64,000 nt of DNA, from positions 496,001 to 560,000 of the forward strand of contig CAVZFD010000004.1 of NCBI GenBank assembly GCA_963774455.1. Direction: 5' to 3'. This document shows, piece after piece, positions 63,833-64,000 of the stretch. The stretch's first letter is position 1. Each line of letters starts with the position of its first letter. Both the position numbers and the translations under genes were made by a program. The DNA comes from DATFVA01 sp963774455. Lineage in GTDB: Bacteria; Bacteroidota; Ignavibacteria; Ignavibacteriales; Ignavibacteriaceae. Below the pieces are notes generated by a model. The model was not told the DNA's origin. It saw only the letters and a program-made list of their open reading frames with translations, and did no database searches.

Positions 63833-64000
63833 ATGGATAAGAAGATTCTACCCTTTTTAATATTGTTGGTTACTTTCATTTACATTATTCCCGCCTATGG
63901 AACAAATCATTATGTCGACAAGAATGCAACCGGGAGCAATAACGGAAGCAGCTGGAGCAATGCGTGGGAAAGCTTCAGTGCAATAAGCTGGAGCAGCGTC
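63833..64000 (+). CDS. Paralogous beta-helix protein, 5' part only (cut by window end)
   Basis: ATG at 63833 behind AAGGAG (63821-63826). Different signal peptide (ILPFLILLVTFIYIIPAYG) but then a module (TNHYVDKNATGSNNGSS and onward) almost identical at the DNA level to 60999-61099 of the previous gene; about 98 of 100 bases agree to the window edge. Tandem paralogue or domain transfer. Confidence 0.88.
   Translation, partial: MDKKILPFLILLVTFIYIIPAYGTNHYVDKNATGSNNGSSWSNAWESFSAISWSSV

Overview
The window looks like a chromosomal segment of an Ignavibacteria/Ignavibacteriales-type bacterium (Bacteroidota/Chlorobiota relatives). Evidence seen in the sequence: two secreted proteins end in type IX secretion (T9SS) sorting domains carrying the FPNPFNP signature typical of that lineage, there are many signal-peptide outer-membrane barrel proteins and lipoproteins, Shine-Dalgarno signals are modest, and the metabolic set is heterotrophic and anaerobe-compatible (pyruvate:ferredoxin oxidoreductase, monomeric isocitrate dehydrogenase). 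The species assignment is inference. I saw no tRNA, rRNA, transposase, phage gene or CRISPR array.

Layout. 1-1849: a secreted lamin-tail/CARDB protein running off the left edge. 2040-7628: SDR oxidoreductase, DUF3109 cysteine protein, rpoN (sigma-54) with an overlapping NnrU/ICMT-like membrane protein, then hslVU. 7629-15434: envelope proteins of unknown function, a metallophosphoesterase, mnmA and a 37-residue membrane protein, separated by gaps full of dispersed palindromic repeats. 15435-21537: PIN-PhoH, and carAB behind a hairpin/T-run leader that looks like an attenuator. 21538-23795: a T9SS-exported BNR-repeat protein inserted between intact carB and a decayed second copy of the carB 3' end. 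23796-28672: monomeric IDH, a frameshifted four-repeat DUF347 membrane protein, a DUF481 barrel and a CYTH protein. 28673-36136: nifJ with a PyrD-like partner, then a GH15 glucoamylase/trehalase-like enzyme. 36356-47074: a GH63-like glucosidase, a complete Rbs-type sugar ABC importer, an AT-rich CgeB-like glycosyltransferase and a GH38 alpha-mannosidase whose signal peptide is separated by a frameshift; a degenerate copy of the GH38 5' end lies on the other side of the glycosyltransferase. 47190-53026: small unknowns, a CBM9-like/DUF5916 barrel, an exported Memo-like protein and an MGDG-synthase-type glycosyltransferase. 53258-59990: a minus-strand exopolysaccharide operon (flippase, two GT4 glycosyltransferases, Wzy/WaaL-like polymerase, and a dimethylformamidase-like protein broken by two one-base frameshifts). 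60933-64000: two tandem T9SS/beta-helix genes with nearly identical 5' modules, the second cut by the right edge.

How it fits together. There is a housekeeping half (proteolysis, pyrimidine/arginine precursor synthesis, tRNA thiolation, central carbon) and a carbohydrate half (glycan hydrolysis, sugar import, surface polysaccharide synthesis and T9SS surface proteins). The most unusual features are structural. Two accessory genes sit between an intact host gene and a partial, decayed copy of that same gene. Single-base frameshifts interrupt three accessory genes but no housekeeping gene. Short arrays with 11-bp or 17-bp periods recur in several intergenic gaps.
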